Source: Propionibacteriaceae bacterium (GTDB lineage: Bacteria; Actinomycetota; Actinomycetes; Propionibacteriales; Propionibacteriaceae). Taken from it: 22,312 nt of DNA. Numbering within the stretch: the first letter of the stretch is position 1; each line of letters begins with the position of its first letter. Shown here one piece after another: positions 1 through 10,024 of this stretch. A program made the translations under genes and the position numbers. The stretch lies in the NCBI GenBank assembly GCA_031262845.1, contig JAISGZ010000084.1:1-22312 (forward strand). The letters run 5' to 3'. The notes beneath the pieces were generated by a model. It had not been told where the DNA came from. It ran no database searches and worked only from the letters and a program-made list of their open reading frames with translations.

Positions 1-674
1 TGACCGAGTCGGATGTCAGCCGGGCGGCTGGCGGTCACCGCGATCCGGATCGAGTCCGGCGGACGATGAGTTCACTGGCCCGGAATATCGCCACCGAAGC
101 CGACAACACAGTCATCATGCGGGATACGGCCATTGACGATACGGCGGTCAGCCGGAGCACCGTCTTGGACTATCTCCAGGTGTTGGAGCGGTTAATGATC
201 ATTGAGAATCTGCCGGCCTGGCGGACGCATATTCGCTCGGCGGCGACGTTGCGTAAGGCCCCTAAACGTCATTTCTGCGATCCGTCGGTGGCCTGTATGG
301 CGCTGGGATTATCACCGGATCGGTTGTTGGAAGACCTGGAATATACCGGTTTTTTGTTTGAATCGGCGGTGATTCATGATTTGCGAGTTTACGCCCAGGC
401 GCTCGGTGGCCAGCTTTATCACTACCGGGATTCGAACCGTTGGGAAGCGGACGCGATCATCGAATTACGCGATGGCTCCTGGGCGCCAGTCGAAGTGAAA
501 CTCGGTTTTGGCGCCGTTGGTGAAGCTGCCGCCAGTGTTAGCCGCGTCGCCGATAACGTCGATCAGTCCAAGACCGGCCCGCTGCTCGGCAAACTTGTCA
601 TCACGGGTTCTGGTTTTGCTCACCGGCGGCCTGACGGGGTGACTGTGGTGCCGCTGGCCGTGTTGGGACCGTGA
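1..674 (+). CDS. ATP-binding protein with DUF4143 domain, 3' part only
   Basis: The reading frame is open from base 3 and continues upstream off the window, so only the C-terminal part (about 224 residues) is present. It starts within the helical region before DUF4143 (SLARNIATE) and holds a winged-helix-like stretch (SRSTVLDYLQVLERLMII), the typical KRHFCDPSVA segment, the FLFESAVIHDLRVYA helix, and a nuclease-like end (HYRDSNRWEADAIIELRDG ... PVEVKLG). The order E-x-D ... E-V-K resembles the PD-(D/E)XK-like fold seen at the end of DUF4143 proteins. The family normally carries an N-terminal AAA_14 P-loop ATPase, which would lie off the window. Cellular role is unknown; these proteins are common accessory genes in actinobacteria and are sometimes discussed as defence- or toxin-related. 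The Met at base 66 is internal to the domain and is not the likely true start. Codon choice is somewhat more T-rich than in the metabolic genes further right. Confidence 0.85.
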   Translation, partial: TESDVSRAAGGHRDPDRVRRTMSSLARNIATEADNTVIMRDTAIDDTAVSRSTVLDYLQVLERLMIIENLPAWRTHIRSAATLRKAPKRHFCDPSVACMALGLSPDRLLEDLEYTGFLFESAVIHDLRVYAQALGGQLYHYRDSNRWEADAIIELRDGSWAPVEVKLGFGAVGEAAASVSRVADNVDQSKTGPLLGKLVITGSGFAHRRPDGVTVVPLAVLGP

Positions 675-875
675 GCACTTCGTTATCGCTGACACAACCC
701 AGCAACGGATCGCGCCGGTTCGTCAAGCTGCTCCGTTCGTGCTCAGTGGCCAGTTTTCGATTCCTCACCGGTCTCGGTCGTCGGTCGAGTTGGTTTCCAC
801 TTCAATGAGTTTGCTTTTGCCGTAGTGGACTCACTATTCCAAGAGAAAGGGGAGGGATTTTCCCAGTGCAAGCAG

Positions 876-912
876 GTGGATTTCTCCACATGTTGGAGGT
901 GGAGAAATCCAC
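876..912. repeat. Perfect 14-bp inverted repeat, nested palindrome
   Basis: GTGGATTTCTCCAC (876-889) and GTGGAGAAATCCAC (899-912) are exact reverse complements separated by nine bases. Each arm is itself a small dyad (GTGGA/TCCAC around four bases). The element can therefore form one 14-bp hairpin or two small hairpins. No T-run follows on either strand, so it is not a classical terminator. It could be an operator for a dimer of dimers, a mobile-element end, or a structured RNA. Confidence 0.85.
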
Positions 913-975
913 ACCTTGAGCGCGAGCTTCGTCATCTCTCGGGCTCCCCGGCTCCAAGAGCGACAGGGAGTTGGC

Positions 976-1032
976 CACAATCTGTCGTCTGAACTGGCCA
1001 CAATCTGTCTAGTATTTTACTCACAATCTGTC
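976..1032. repeat. Three direct repeats of CACAATCTGTC at exact 23-bp period
   Basis: CACAATCTGTC occurs at 976-986, 999-1009 and 1022-1032, exactly 23 bases apart each time. Copies 1 and 2 share the longer TGGCCACAATCTGTC, and copies 2 and 3 share CACAATCTGTCTAGT. The spacing of about two helical turns puts the copies on one DNA face, as expected for protein-binding sites such as transposase sites at IS21-like ends or a repressor array. Confidence 0.75.
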
Positions 1033-1159
1033 TAGTGCGGTGTGAACTTGCCGTCATTCGGAGCAAAAATCTGCCGCCAGTTATCGTCCGCCCCTTGTGA
1101 TGGTGGCGGAGTTCGGTCGCGTCAGTAGGAATTTCGTTCGTAAACGTTTTCCGACCGCT

Positions 1160-2806
1160 TCACAACTCAAGTTCGGGTTGGAGTAAATCCCGGCGGGCGT
1201 AGCCGACGAAGGCGGCAATCGCCAGCAGCAGGGCGCCGCCGAGGGTCAGGACGACGAAAGTCAGGTCCACATCCTCCGTCGGCACGGCCGGTATCCAGTG
1301 CCAAACCGACAGGCCGAGCAACCAATCCGGAGCGCCCATTGAGCCACCGAACATCTCGAGTAGGAACCAGATCAAGATCAGCCCACCGGTGAAACCGGCT
1401 GCCGCTCGTGGCAGCCAGCCGAATAAGGCCAGGCCCAGGGCATAAGTCACGAGGGCGGCGCAGAACCACATGGCTAGGGCCTGAGCCATCCGGGCGACGG
1501 TGAATTCGGTGGTTTGAGTGGCCAGGCCGAGCATCATGCCGCCACCGGCGCCGGCCAGGAAAGTCACCAACATGACGACATCGGTCACAACGTGGGCACC
1601 CAGGTCAGCGCTGCGATGAACCGGGCGGGCCAGGACGGTCCGGCTCTGACCACCAGTTTCGGCCTTGACTAGTTTGACTAGTTGGTAGGCCATCAGGAGC
1701 GCGGCGAAAGTGCCGAGCAGACTCAAAGTCATGGCGATGAAACCGGCCGAGCCCATGGCGTAACGCTCGTCGGCGTCGTCGACGTTCATCCCGAACAGGC
1801 AGCCGAAGAAACCGAGAACAGCGGCACCGCCCACCATCCAGCCGAGGTTGAGTCTCAGCTGGGCGGGGATCAGACCGTGCAACAGGGCCAAACGCTGAGA
1901 CCGGCGGGTGCGTCCGGCGATGATGGCATGACCACAGTCCCGTCGCCGCTGGATCAGAAAACTGACACCCCACAGGATCGCCACGGCGCCGAGCAAGAGC
2001 AGGCTGACGGCGTAGTGAGGATCGACGATCGGCTCGCTCTTTTCGACCCAACCAAAGGGACTCAACCAGGTCAGAAACGACTCCTGCAGGTCGCCGACCG
2101 CTCGCAGGAGATAGGCCGCCACCCAAATTCCCAGACACAAGCCGAGGGCGCCCTGGCGCGTACTCATGAGCTGACTAGCGAGGATGCCGAAACCGAGAAA
2201 GACGGCGGCCAAGGCGACGACCACGGTGGCGAAGTAGGCGAAGCCGCCGACCGCGATGACGCCGTCGGTTACGGCCCCACCGATCGTGGCCGACGCGAAC
2301 ACCATCAGCCACAGCGGCACCAGACAGACCAACAAGCCGACGCTCATCCAGCGGAACAACTGGTTCCGGGTCAGCCGCCCGGACTGCAAAATTTGCCAGG
2401 TCGTGGCCTGCTCAGCACCTCGGAAAAGTTGGGTCGAGGCCATGAGCGCCCAGATCGCCAACAAGGCGCCCACCATCATGGCCCGCCACTGGGTAAAGCC
2501 GGCCACCGTCTCGGCGTCGGTTGGGGGGCCGAACATCAAGGTCAGGCCGCCCCCTTGGATTTCGGCGGCGAAAGTGGCCTTGTCAGCCGCGGTCGGGTTG
2601 TTGCGGTCGAAGGTGATGGCGTTGCCGATGATGAGCAAGGAGACCAAGATCCCCCAGCCGATGACCGCCCGGCGTTGAGCCCGCCAGACAAAAGCCACGA
2701 TGGTTCGGCCCAAGCGCCAACTGGTTGGCTGGGCGACGGTGGGGGCGGTCGGAGTGGCGTGAGCGGTGGGGGCGGTGGGCTCGGCCACCAGCGAGACCGC
2801 GGTCAC
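1160..2806 (-). CDS. ABC-2 type exporter permease (polyketide-antibiotic exporter-like)
   Basis: This is a 548-residue integral membrane protein with about twelve hydrophobic segments, arranged as two similar halves of six. Such a layout is typical of the large actinobacterial ABC-2 permeases annotated as exporters of polyketide antibiotics (TnrB/COG3559-like). A short Ala/Thr/Pro-rich N-terminus (residues 1-28) precedes the first segment around residues 33-62. It should form the membrane channel for the ATPase encoded just upstream. The start is GTG at 2806, overlapping the ATPase stop by four bases (GTGA), which indicates translational coupling. The substrate cannot be read from the sequence; self-protection against drugs or export of a lipid or secondary metabolite are both possible. 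No biosynthetic genes are adjacent. Confidence 0.85.
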   Translation of the reverse strand: MTAVSLVAEPTAPTAHATPTAPTVAQPTSWRLGRTIVAFVWRAQRRAVIGWGILVSLLIIGNAITFDRNNPTAADKATFAAEIQGGGLTLMFGPPTDAETVAGFTQWRAMMVGALLAIWALMASTQLFRGAEQATTWQILQSGRLTRNQLFRWMSVGLLVCLVPLWLMVFASATIGGAVTDGVIAVGGFAYFATVVVALAAVFLGFGILASQLMSTRQGALGLCLGIWVAAYLLRAVGDLQESFLTWLSPFGWVEKSEPIVDPHYAVSLLLLGAVAILWGVSFLIQRRRDCGHAIIAGRTRRSQRLALLHGLIPAQLRLNLGWMVGGAAVLGFFGCLFGMNVDDADERYAMGSAGFIAMTLSLLGTFAALLMAYQLVKLVKAETGGQSRTVLARPVHRSADLGAHVVTDVVMLVTFLAGAGGGMMLGLATQTTEFTVARMAQALAMWFCAALVTYALGLALFGWLPRAAAGFTGGLILIWFLLEMFGGSMGAPDWLLGLSVWHWIPAVPTEDVDLTFVVLTLGGALLLAIAAFVGYARRDLLQPELEL

Positions 2807-3759
2807 GGCCGGTCCTGGGACTCGAGCTGACCGGCGTCCGACGGCTCGGTCTGGTAGCGGCTGAGGAAGATTTCTTCCAACGTCGGTTCTCGCGTCTCGA
2901 CGGCGGTAATCGGTTGGTCACGCAGCGCCCGGAACAGTTCGGTCTGTTCGCCCTCGACCGTGAAGACCAGTTCCCGCTCCCGCCGTTCGGTGAGGCTGAC
3001 TCCCGGCACCGGCGCAATCTCGGGGGCGGGGCCGGCGAAGTGGACGGTCAGGCGGTGGGAGTGGAGGTGTTTCAGTTCATCGATCGCGCCGTCGTCGACG
3101 ATCCGGCCTTGATTGATGATGAGAATCCGGTTGCAGATGGCGTCGACTTCGCCCAGCGTGTGGGAACTCAACAAGATCGCCGCCCCCTCATCCCGTAAGG
3201 CCAGCAACTCGTCTTGAAAGACCTTTTCCACCAGCGGATCAAGCCCGGTTGAGGCTTCGTCGCAGAGCAACAGCCGAGGGTGGCGGGACAGAGCGGCGAT
3301 GATGGCCAGCTTCTGGCGGTTGCCGGTCGAATAGGTCCGGACCTTCTTGTCCGGGTCGAAGTCGAAGGCGTCGATCAGCTGATGACGCCGGGCGAGGTCG
3401 TCGCCGCCGCTCAACTGGGCCAGGAAATGGAGTGTTTCACGACCTGTCAGGTGACCCCAGAAGCCGCTGTGGCTAGGTACGTAGGCTAAGTCGGCGCGAG
3501 CCGCGGCGGAACCCGCCGGATGGCCCAGGATGGTGGCCGTCCCGGCGGTCGGCCGGATGTAACCCATGAGCAGATTCATGGTCGTCGATTTGCCGGCGCC
3601 GTTCGGTCCGAGGTAGCCGACGATGGAGCCGGCTTCGATCTCCAGGTCCAGTGGCTTGAGGGCCACAAAGCCGCTGTACGACTTGGTCAGACCGGCTGTG
3701 CGCAGGGGCGCCAGGGCGGTTGAACTCCGATGTGGGGTTAAAAGAGCGGCAGTGCTCAT
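2803..3759 (-). CDS. ABC transporter ATP-binding protein (DrrA-like)
   Basis: A 318-residue ATPase that should power the downstream permease. Walker A GPNGAGKST is at residues 51-59, the signature YSTGNRQK at about 143-150, Walker B LLLCDEAS with D167/E168, and the switch histidine in LSSH at about 200. The Q-loop region reads YVPSHSGFWGHLTGRE, without the usual Gln, as is common in DrrA-type subunits. About 80 residues after the core form the C-terminal extension of this group, ending in the conserved PTLEEIFL. The start chosen is ATG at 3759, because GAGGAAG lies six bases upstream on the minus strand; a TTG at 3777 is in frame but has no such site. The stop overlaps the permease GTG. Drug or metabolite export is inferred from the family. 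Confidence 0.9.
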   Translation of the reverse strand: MSTAALLTPHRSSTALAPLRTAGLTKSYSGFVALKPLDLEIEAGSIVGYLGPNGAGKSTTMNLLMGYIRPTAGTATILGHPAGSAAARADLAYVPSHSGFWGHLTGRETLHFLAQLSGGDDLARRHQLIDAFDFDPDKKVRTYSTGNRQKLAIIAALSRHPRLLLCDEASTGLDPLVEKVFQDELLALRDEGAAILLSSHTLGEVDAICNRILIINQGRIVDDGAIDELKHLHSHRLTVHFAGPAPEIAPVPGVSLTERRERELVFTVEGEQTELFRALRDQPITAVETREPTLEEIFLSRYQTEPSDAGQLESQDRP

Positions 3760-3809
3760 GGATAACTTCCTCGACAAGAAAACACAACACGATGGTGCGG
3801 TCGAGGCAT

Positions 3810-3838
3810 CTTAAATCGAGTCATGCTTCTGATGTCGA
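3810..3838 (-). promoter_or_regulatory. Possible promoter of the ABC exporter operon
   Basis: Read on the minus strand, TCGACA (plus 3833-3838) and TTTAAG (plus 3810-3815) are separated by 17 bases and lie about 50 bases upstream of the ATPase ATG. The -35 matches the consensus at five of six positions; the -10 is weaker. The spacing is right, but this is only a pattern match. Confidence 0.3.
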
Positions 3839-3970
3839 GGTGCGAAATTGACCGCTGTCACGGCGGCAATAAAACGGTCAGGCGATAGCGCTCAGATTGA
3901 GGATCGACGCCGAGAAAGTCGTGAAGAGATAGCCGTCTCAAATCGCGACGGTGTACTAGCACCCCACCGG

Positions 3971-4070
3971 CCACCAAAAATCACACGCGCCTCACCGATC
4001 ACCACAAATCACACGCGCCCACGGCACCACAAATCACACGCGGCCCAAGGCCCCCACAAATTAGACGCGA
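3971..4070. repeat. Four-copy direct repeat array, consensus CACCACAAATCACACGCG
   Basis: Copies of CACCACAAATCACACGCG, some slightly divergent, end at 3989, 4017, 4042 and 4069, so the period is 28, 25 and 27 bases. The two central copies are identical over 18 bases. The first has CACCAAAAATCACACGCG and the last is decayed to CCCACAAATTAGACGCG. The last copy ends only two bases before the stop codon of the DUF1015 gene. Unrepeated spacers are just 7-10 bases, so this is not CRISPR. Transposase sites at an IS21-like end, or an operator array, are the main options. Confidence 0.75.
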
Positions 4071-4071
4071 T

Positions 4072-5268
4072 TTACAACGTCACCGAGTCATTGGCCGGTC
4101 GAATAACCCAGCCGGTCAGCAACTTGGGGGTAAAGAAGGTCGACTTGGGTGGCATGAGGAGCCCTTCACGGGCCGTCCGGATGATCTCGTCGAGTGAGGT
4201 TGGGCGGATCAGGACACCGGCCGCGTAATCACCGGCAGCGACTTCAGCCAGCATCTCAGACAGGCCGTGTTGGTAACTGACCGTGTGGTCAAGGCCAGCC
4301 AGGGCGTGTTCGAGGTAGGCGCCATCAAGCGCCCGGACCCCGTCGAAGGCGCCAGGCCGGGGAGTCATCCAGGAGGCCGTGCCATTGGGCCGGAGGTAAA
4401 TCAGGCAGCCTGAGGTCACCATGTCGGCCAGCGTGGCGGGAGTCGGCGACGGTGCTGGCGAGAAGACGAAACTGCGGGCCAGCTGAGCTTCCAGGGCGGC
4501 CGGATCGACAGCGCTGTAGAGGCGGTGGATGGCTTCAATCGACAATTGGTCGGCCCGCAATTCGTTGACGAAGGTCAACGTTGATTCGGCGGCCGTGTCG
4601 GTCCGGCCGGTGGCGGCTCGGACTTCGTCGCGATAGGTCTGGGCGACGCCGTAGCGATGGTGACCATCGGCGATGAGAATGTCGTCGGCGGCGATGATGG
4701 CTTGGATACGGGCGATCCGATCGGGGTCGCTGATCCGCTCGACACTGTGAACGGCGCCATCAACCGTGACCGAACCGAGCACTTCGGCCGGGGCGGCCAA
4801 CTCGTCGGTCAAACCCGAGGCCAGGGACAAACCCCAGACCGGGGACAGATTGCAACCGGTCGCCCGGGTCAGGTCGAGCCGGTCGGTCGAGGCTTTCGGC
4901 GTCGTCCGCTCGTGAGGTAGAACACCACCACCGCTGCCGTAATCAACCACCGCCAAGCCACCGAGGACGCCGGCGATGGTGCGGGCCGTGCCGGTGGCGT
5001 CGGTGAAACTCATCCGGTAAATCGTCAGCGTCGGGGTTTCATCCCGCACCAAAACGCCGTCAGCGATCCACTGGCCCAGCAGTTGAGCCGCCCGCTGGTA
5101 GCGGTCCGCGCCGCCACGTGGCACATCAACCAAGGTGATGTTGTTGGCTCGCTGCTGGAGACGGTCGACGTCAGCCTCGGACAAGACGTCATACGGCGGC
5201 GCCAAAACCTCGTCGAGTGAGGCCGACGAGGGGTAACGCAAAGCAGCGAAGGGCTCAAATCGTGGCAT
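4072..5268 (-). CDS. DUF1015 family protein
   Basis: A 398-residue soluble protein of the DUF1015 family. Recognisable blocks are the start MPRFEPFAALRY, APPYDVLSEADV (about 24-35), the N-terminal NNITLVDVPRGG, the central LPHERTTPKASTDRLDL, and IADGHHRYGVAQTY followed by the FVNEL segment. The family is widespread in bacteria and archaea, about 400-430 residues long, and has no established biochemical function; the invariant DGHHR block suggests an enzyme. The start chosen is ATG at 5268, with AAGGTGA six bases upstream; a TTG at 5298 is in frame but unsupported. The stop lies immediately beside the repeat array at 3971-4070, so the last residues could have been altered by an insertion event. 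No functional link to its neighbours is visible. Confidence 0.85.
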   Translation of the reverse strand: MPRFEPFAALRYPSSASLDEVLAPPYDVLSEADVDRLQQRANNITLVDVPRGGADRYQRAAQLLGQWIADGVLVRDETPTLTIYRMSFTDATGTARTIAGVLGGLAVVDYGSGGGVLPHERTTPKASTDRLDLTRATGCNLSPVWGLSLASGLTDELAAPAEVLGSVTVDGAVHSVERISDPDRIARIQAIIAADDILIADGHHRYGVAQTYRDEVRAATGRTDTAAESTLTFVNELRADQLSIEAIHRLYSAVDPAALEAQLARSFVFSPAPSPTPATLADMVTSGCLIYLRPNGTASWMTPRPGAFDGVRALDGAYLEHALAGLDHTVSYQHGLSEMLAEVAAGDYAAGVLIRPTSLDEIIRTAREGLLMPPKSTFFTPKLLTGWVIRPANDSVTL

Positions 5269-5410
5269 GGGGATCACCTTAGTGGTCTGTCGCGTCAAAA
5301 TATTTCATTGAGATCAGCGACGCCTCTGAGGTACCTCGTGGGCACCAGGCTGAACCAACCAAGCCACAGCGTGGAGTTCACGCCGATGGTGAAAGCCACG
5401 CCAAAACGCC

Positions 5411-5464
5411 CCGCCAGCGGGAGGGTCAAGGCCGGGTCACGGCTCTCGACCCACCCGCTGGCGG
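5411..5464 (-). terminator. Long stem-loop downstream of the lipoprotein gene, terminator candidate
   Basis: CCGCCAGCGGG (5411-5421) and CCCGCTGGCGG (5454-5464) are perfect 11-bp complements. After an A/A mismatch the stem continues with GGGTC (5423-5427) and GACCC (5448-5452). Inside the loop GCCG/CGGC (5431-5434/5440-5443) can pair again. On the minus strand the structure begins 21 bases after the lipoprotein stop and is followed by GGCGTTTTGG. It may terminate the lipoprotein transcript before the DUF1015 gene. The T-run is short, so another structured RNA element is possible. Confidence 0.6.
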
Positions 5465-5485
5465 TCAGCGATCAGAAGAATCGGC

Positions 5486-5935
5486 TCAGAGGGCCGTGTC
5501 TTTAACCGAGGCGGTTAGCGTCGGCTGATTGTCGAGCGTCGCGGCGTAGCAGGTAAGGGCGCGCTCACCGGAGTCCCAGGCCTTTTGGTCGGGGTAGATG
5601 TAGCTATAGCCGAGGTTCGTGTCGCCCCAGTTCGGGCCGACGTAGCTCTCCATCGCCGCTGGGCAATCCTCTTCAGCTTGAGTTTGGAAGGCCAGCTGGT
5701 CGTAGTCCGCGGTCGTGGCGTCACCGCGCCAGATGACCTCGGCGTCGTGCGCCTCGGTGCATTCCTTGGTCGGCACGTCGGTGAAGGTTTCACCTTCGGC
5801 GAATTCGGCCATGGTCAAGCAGGTGCCGACTTCGAGATCGAAGACATTGCCCTTCTGGGTCAAGAGAGAGCAAGCGCTGAGGCCGGCGACCGCTAGCAAA
5901 GCAGCGGCGGCGGGTAGTAAGCGACGGGGGGTCAA
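5486..5935 (-). CDS. Lipoprotein with septum-formation domain
   Basis: A 149-residue secreted lipoprotein. Residues 1-21 form a signal peptide with Arg residues at 4-5, a hydrophobic core and the lipobox LSAC; Cys22 would be lipidated. The mature part matches the actinobacterial septum-formation family: VGTCL near the start, VPTKECTEAHDAEVIW, a central Cys (DCPAAMESYVG), NLGYSYIYPDQKAWDSGERALTCYA. Four cysteines in the mature domain probably form two disulphides outside the cell. The family name comes from one member linked to septation; the role here is not proven. The start is a rare TTG at 5935, supported by AAAGG seven bases upstream and by the signal peptide beginning there. It is followed by a strong stem-loop. 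Confidence 0.8.
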   Translation of the reverse strand: MTPRRLLPAAAALLAVAGLSACSLLTQKGNVFDLEVGTCLTMAEFAEGETFTDVPTKECTEAHDAEVIWRGDATTADYDQLAFQTQAEEDCPAAMESYVGPNWGDTNLGYSYIYPDQKAWDSGERALTCYAATLDNQPTLTASVKDTAL

Positions 5936-6517
5936 GGGACAACCTTTCCGTTAGGTCCACAACACGCAGCTCCGCGGGGGTGCGGGAAACGTGCTTATCA
6001 ATTGCCGCCAGCGCCACCGCCCAGGTCACCGCAGGTTTCCCGAAGGTAGAGGAATTCGTCGTTGGCGTGGCGACGGGCCCTACGCTAGCAGTCCCAACAG
6101 GCCGTTCTGAGCCGTTTTTCCACTCAGTCTTGACAAGTTACTGGCCCGTAATAACGGTTATGTCAACCAGATTTCAACGGTTGTTGTTCAATCACGCCAT
6201 CTCACTACCACGAAAAGGGCGACGCCGGCCGCCGGACGAAGGCCGTACTTGGACGGCCGGGCCGTTCGCTAAGACCGCTCGGACGACTTTCTGTCAATTA
6301 AGTCCCACTTTGAAACCCACTGACCGGGACGAGTGCCGTTTCAACGGTGTCGGTCATCGTCTAGGCTTAGTCAGAATCGGCGGCCAGGATTGGATGAACT
6401 GTCAGTGACAGCCAGTTCCTGAATACCGCCGTGGCAGGGCATAGACGCCCCTTGACTGAAACCGGCTCGCCCCCACGATTTTGGGCCGACGGAGACTGAC
6501 GGAGAAAAGAGCAACTG
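5936..6517. other. Divergent intergenic stretch, no gene
   Basis: These 582 bases separate the leftward lipoprotein gene from the rightward ppdK. They hold an inverted TTGACA/TGTCAA pair (6130-6135 and 6161-6166), a possible ppdK promoter near 6339-6367, and the long leader before ppdK. A 142-codon open frame on the plus strand has no recognisable domain or codon bias and is not called. No tRNA or riboswitch is recognised. Confidence 0.5.
6339..6367 (+). promoter_or_regulatory. Possible ppdK promoter
   Basis: TAGGCT (6362-6367) is an actinobacterial-type -10 box. TTTCAA lies 17 bases upstream (6339-6344) as a poor -35. Transcription would start near 6374, giving a leader of about 140 bases. 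Weak pattern evidence only. Confidence 0.25.
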
Positions 6518-9166
<2,649 letters not shown>

Positions 9167-9178
9167 ACCTTTAAACCG

Positions 9179-10024
9179 TCAGCGTCGGCCTCGGCTGGTG
9201 AAAAACTGGCCGAGGCCGATGATGACAGCGGCGCTGGCGACCAAGAGCAGCGTCAGGGCGACGGCCGTGTCGGGGCCGGCTTCACCACCGTTGAAGGCGG
9301 TGTAGATAGCCAGCGGCATGGTTTGGGTGCGACCGGGGGAGTTACCGGCGAACAACGCGGTGGCCCCGAATTCACCGAGGGCGCGGGCGAAGGTCAGGCC
9401 AATGGCGGCGATCAGGCTCGGTCGTAGCATCGGCAACGTGACGTACCACAGGGTTTGCCACGGTCCGGCGCCCAGTGTGGCCGCCACCTCTTCGAAGTCG
9501 GTGCCCAGCGCTTCAAGGCCGGATTCCACGGTGATGACGAAGAACGGTAAAGCCACGAAGACTTGGGCGATGACGACGGCGGTGGTGCTGAATGGCAGGG
9601 TCACTCCCCAGGCGGCCAACGGCGTGCCGAGTAAACCGCGACGGCCGAGGAGATAGAGCAGGGCCAAGCCACCGGCCATTGGCGGTAAGACCAGTGGCAA
9701 CAACACCAGTGCTCGGAGGAGACGTAAGCCCGGCGCTCGACTGCGGGCCAAAACCCAGGCCAACGGCAGCCCGAGGAGAAAACACACGATGGTGGCCAGT
9801 AGGCCGGTTTTCAGCGACAACCAGAGGGCCTGGGTGGCGGTTTGACTGGCCAAGGCGCTCGGTAAGTTGCCCCAATCAGCCCGGATCAACAGGCCGATGA
9901 AAGGCCCGATGACGATGATGAGGGCGACGGCGGCCAGCCAGCCGAAGCCCATCGGCCGGTGGAGCTGACCCGGTCGATGGCGCCGATACGGGCGAAAGCG
10001 CCTAGTCGAACGGGCAACTGTCAC
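9179..10024 (-). CDS. modB: Molybdate ABC transporter permease ModB
   Basis: A 281-residue inner-membrane protein with about six hydrophobic helices that forms the channel for molybdate uptake. The N-terminus (1-28) is strongly basic. The ATPase-contacting EAA-type loop reads ARALGEFGATALFAGN, followed by SPGRTQTMPLAIYTAFNGG, both diagnostic of ModB rather than of sulfate CysT/W. The start is GTG at 10024, overlapping the modA stop by four bases (GTGA), so translation is coupled. The expected third gene, modC for the ATPase, is not present: the gene after modB is ppdK on the other strand, converging after 12 bases. The length is slightly above the usual 220-260 because of the basic N-terminal tail. 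Confidence 0.93.
   Translation of the reverse strand: MTVARSTRRFRPYRRHRPGQLHRPMGFGWLAAVALIIVIGPFIGLLIRADWGNLPSALASQTATQALWLSLKTGLLATIVCFLLGLPLAWVLARSRAPGLRLLRALVLLPLVLPPMAGGLALLYLLGRRGLLGTPLAAWGVTLPFSTTAVVIAQVFVALPFFVITVESGLEALGTDFEEVAATLGAGPWQTLWYVTLPMLRPSLIAAIGLTFARALGEFGATALFAGNSPGRTQTMPLAIYTAFNGGEAGPDTAVALTLLLVASAAVIIGLGQFFTSRGRR

Larger units (their letters stand above)
675..1159. other. Intergenic stretch, no gene, repeat-rich
   Basis: No convincing gene is seen on either strand in these 485 bases. The stretch holds a perfect 14-bp inverted repeat (876-912), three direct repeats at 23-bp period (976-1032), a TGGCCAGTTTTCGATTC segment at 747-763, and a weak 6-bp stem (TCCGCC/GGCGGA, 1087-1110) that could lie downstream of the leftward ABC operon. 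Multiple short repeats of the type GGCCACAATCTGTC resemble the transposase-binding repeats at ends of IS21-like elements, so this may be an IS remnant. That reading is from memory of such ends, not from a match. Confidence 0.5.
3760..4071. other. Intergenic stretch with repeat array, no gene
   Basis: These 312 bases lie between the start of the ABC ATPase and the stop of the DUF1015 gene, both leftward. The right third is a four-copy direct-repeat array (3971-4070) and the left part holds a possible promoter. No gene with sensible codon use or a recognisable product is seen, and no tRNA-like segment. Confidence 0.6.

Noticed and set aside
1682..2830. A 382-codon open frame on the plus strand opposite the ABC permease
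   Set aside because: Its translation is a Gln/Gly/Asp/His-rich shadow with no domain, antisense to a clear twelve-helix permease.
3971..4070. CRISPR array
   Set aside because: Repeat units are about 18 bases with only 7-10 bases between them and are diverging; CRISPR needs spacers of about 30 bases, and no cas genes are present.
5983..6042. CGGGAAAC/GTTTCCCG inverted repeat with a 44-base spacer
   Set aside because: Eight-base complements at this distance are expected many times by chance in a window of this size.
6130..6166. TTGACA as a strong ppdK promoter -35
   Set aside because: No acceptable -10 is found 16-18 bases downstream on either strand; only the inverted TTGACA/TGTCAA pairing remains, which is weak.
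5980..6408. A 142-codon plus-strand open frame in the lipoprotein-ppdK gap
   Set aside because: No ribosome site, no domain, mixed low-bias codons; it covers the divergent promoter region.
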